Below, in pieces: positions 63,604 to 64,000 of a stretch of DNA of 64,000 bases. Both the position numbers and the translations under genes were made by a program. The stretch is from NCBI RefSeq assembly GCF_014652815.1, contig NZ_BMZN01000001.1, positions 790,888 through 854,887 on the forward strand, in the 5' to 3' direction. This stretch comes from Alcaligenes pakistanensis (lineage in GTDB: Bacteria; Pseudomonadota; Gammaproteobacteria; Burkholderiales; Burkholderiaceae_B). Under the pieces are notes generated by a model that was not told the origin of the DNA, made no database searches, and saw only the letters and a list, made by a program, of their open reading frames with translations. Numbering within the stretch: position 1 is the stretch's first letter; every line of letters starts with the position of its first letter.

Positions 63604-64000
<397 letters not shown>

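Overview
This 64 kb window is a gene-dense piece of a Gram-negative, moderately GC-rich chromosome. The gene content and order point to a betaproteobacterium of the family Alcaligenaceae, with an Alcaligenes-like organism as my best guess. The main reasons are a 14-gene nuo operon followed by a DUF2818 gene, a general porin, an intracellular PHB depolymerase, a fused LivM-LivG protein, a smc-zipA-ligA operon and a stand-alone RnfB-like ferredoxin. This placement is inferred from remembered family knowledge; no search was run. I see no prophage, insertion sequence, CRISPR array, rRNA or integrase.

Layout: 1-4.05 kb holds relA, trpB and the start of trpA (minus strand). 4.1-11.2 kb holds mainly plus-strand metabolic genes: a flavodoxin-fold protein, fdxA, phaZ, an RnfB-like ferredoxin, nth, an orphan LivF-like ATPase with eroded catalytic motifs, and ompW, which is preceded by two FNR/ANR-like boxes. 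pncB lies on the minus strand. 11.2-16.2 kb is a branched-chain amino acid ABC transporter operon (livK, livH, livMG fusion, livF). 16.5-18.5 kb holds msrB, yciB, a BolA-family gene and a parvulin isomerase. 18.7-25.4 kb is the chromosome maintenance operon smc-zipA-ligA. 25.9-38.97 kb holds lplT, a family 4 uracil-DNA glycosylase, a tsaB-rimI fusion, ompR-envZ, ispD-ispF, mfd, serB and a nitronate monooxygenase.

39.1-54.3 kb is respiratory complex I, nuoA to nuoN plus DUF2818, all on the minus strand. 55-56.2 kb is a general porin. From there to the right edge come tRNA-Leu(GAG), secG, tpiA, a zinc-free quinone oxidoreductase, tRNA-Ser(UGA), tRNA-Leu(UAA), pnp, rpsO and pssA. A 12.5-copy hexanucleotide repeat lies upstream of pssA.

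The region is mostly core housekeeping sequence and I did not find a clear new multi-gene system. The observations most worth a second look are: the U-poor intergenic stretch 54608-54908, which has a promoter and a terminator and looks like an unannotated small RNA; the pseudo-ATPase LivF paralogue at 9585; the tandem FNR-like boxes before ompW; leader hairpins before rpsO and pnp; the intra-operon terminator after livK; and the CAGGGA repeat upstream of pssA.
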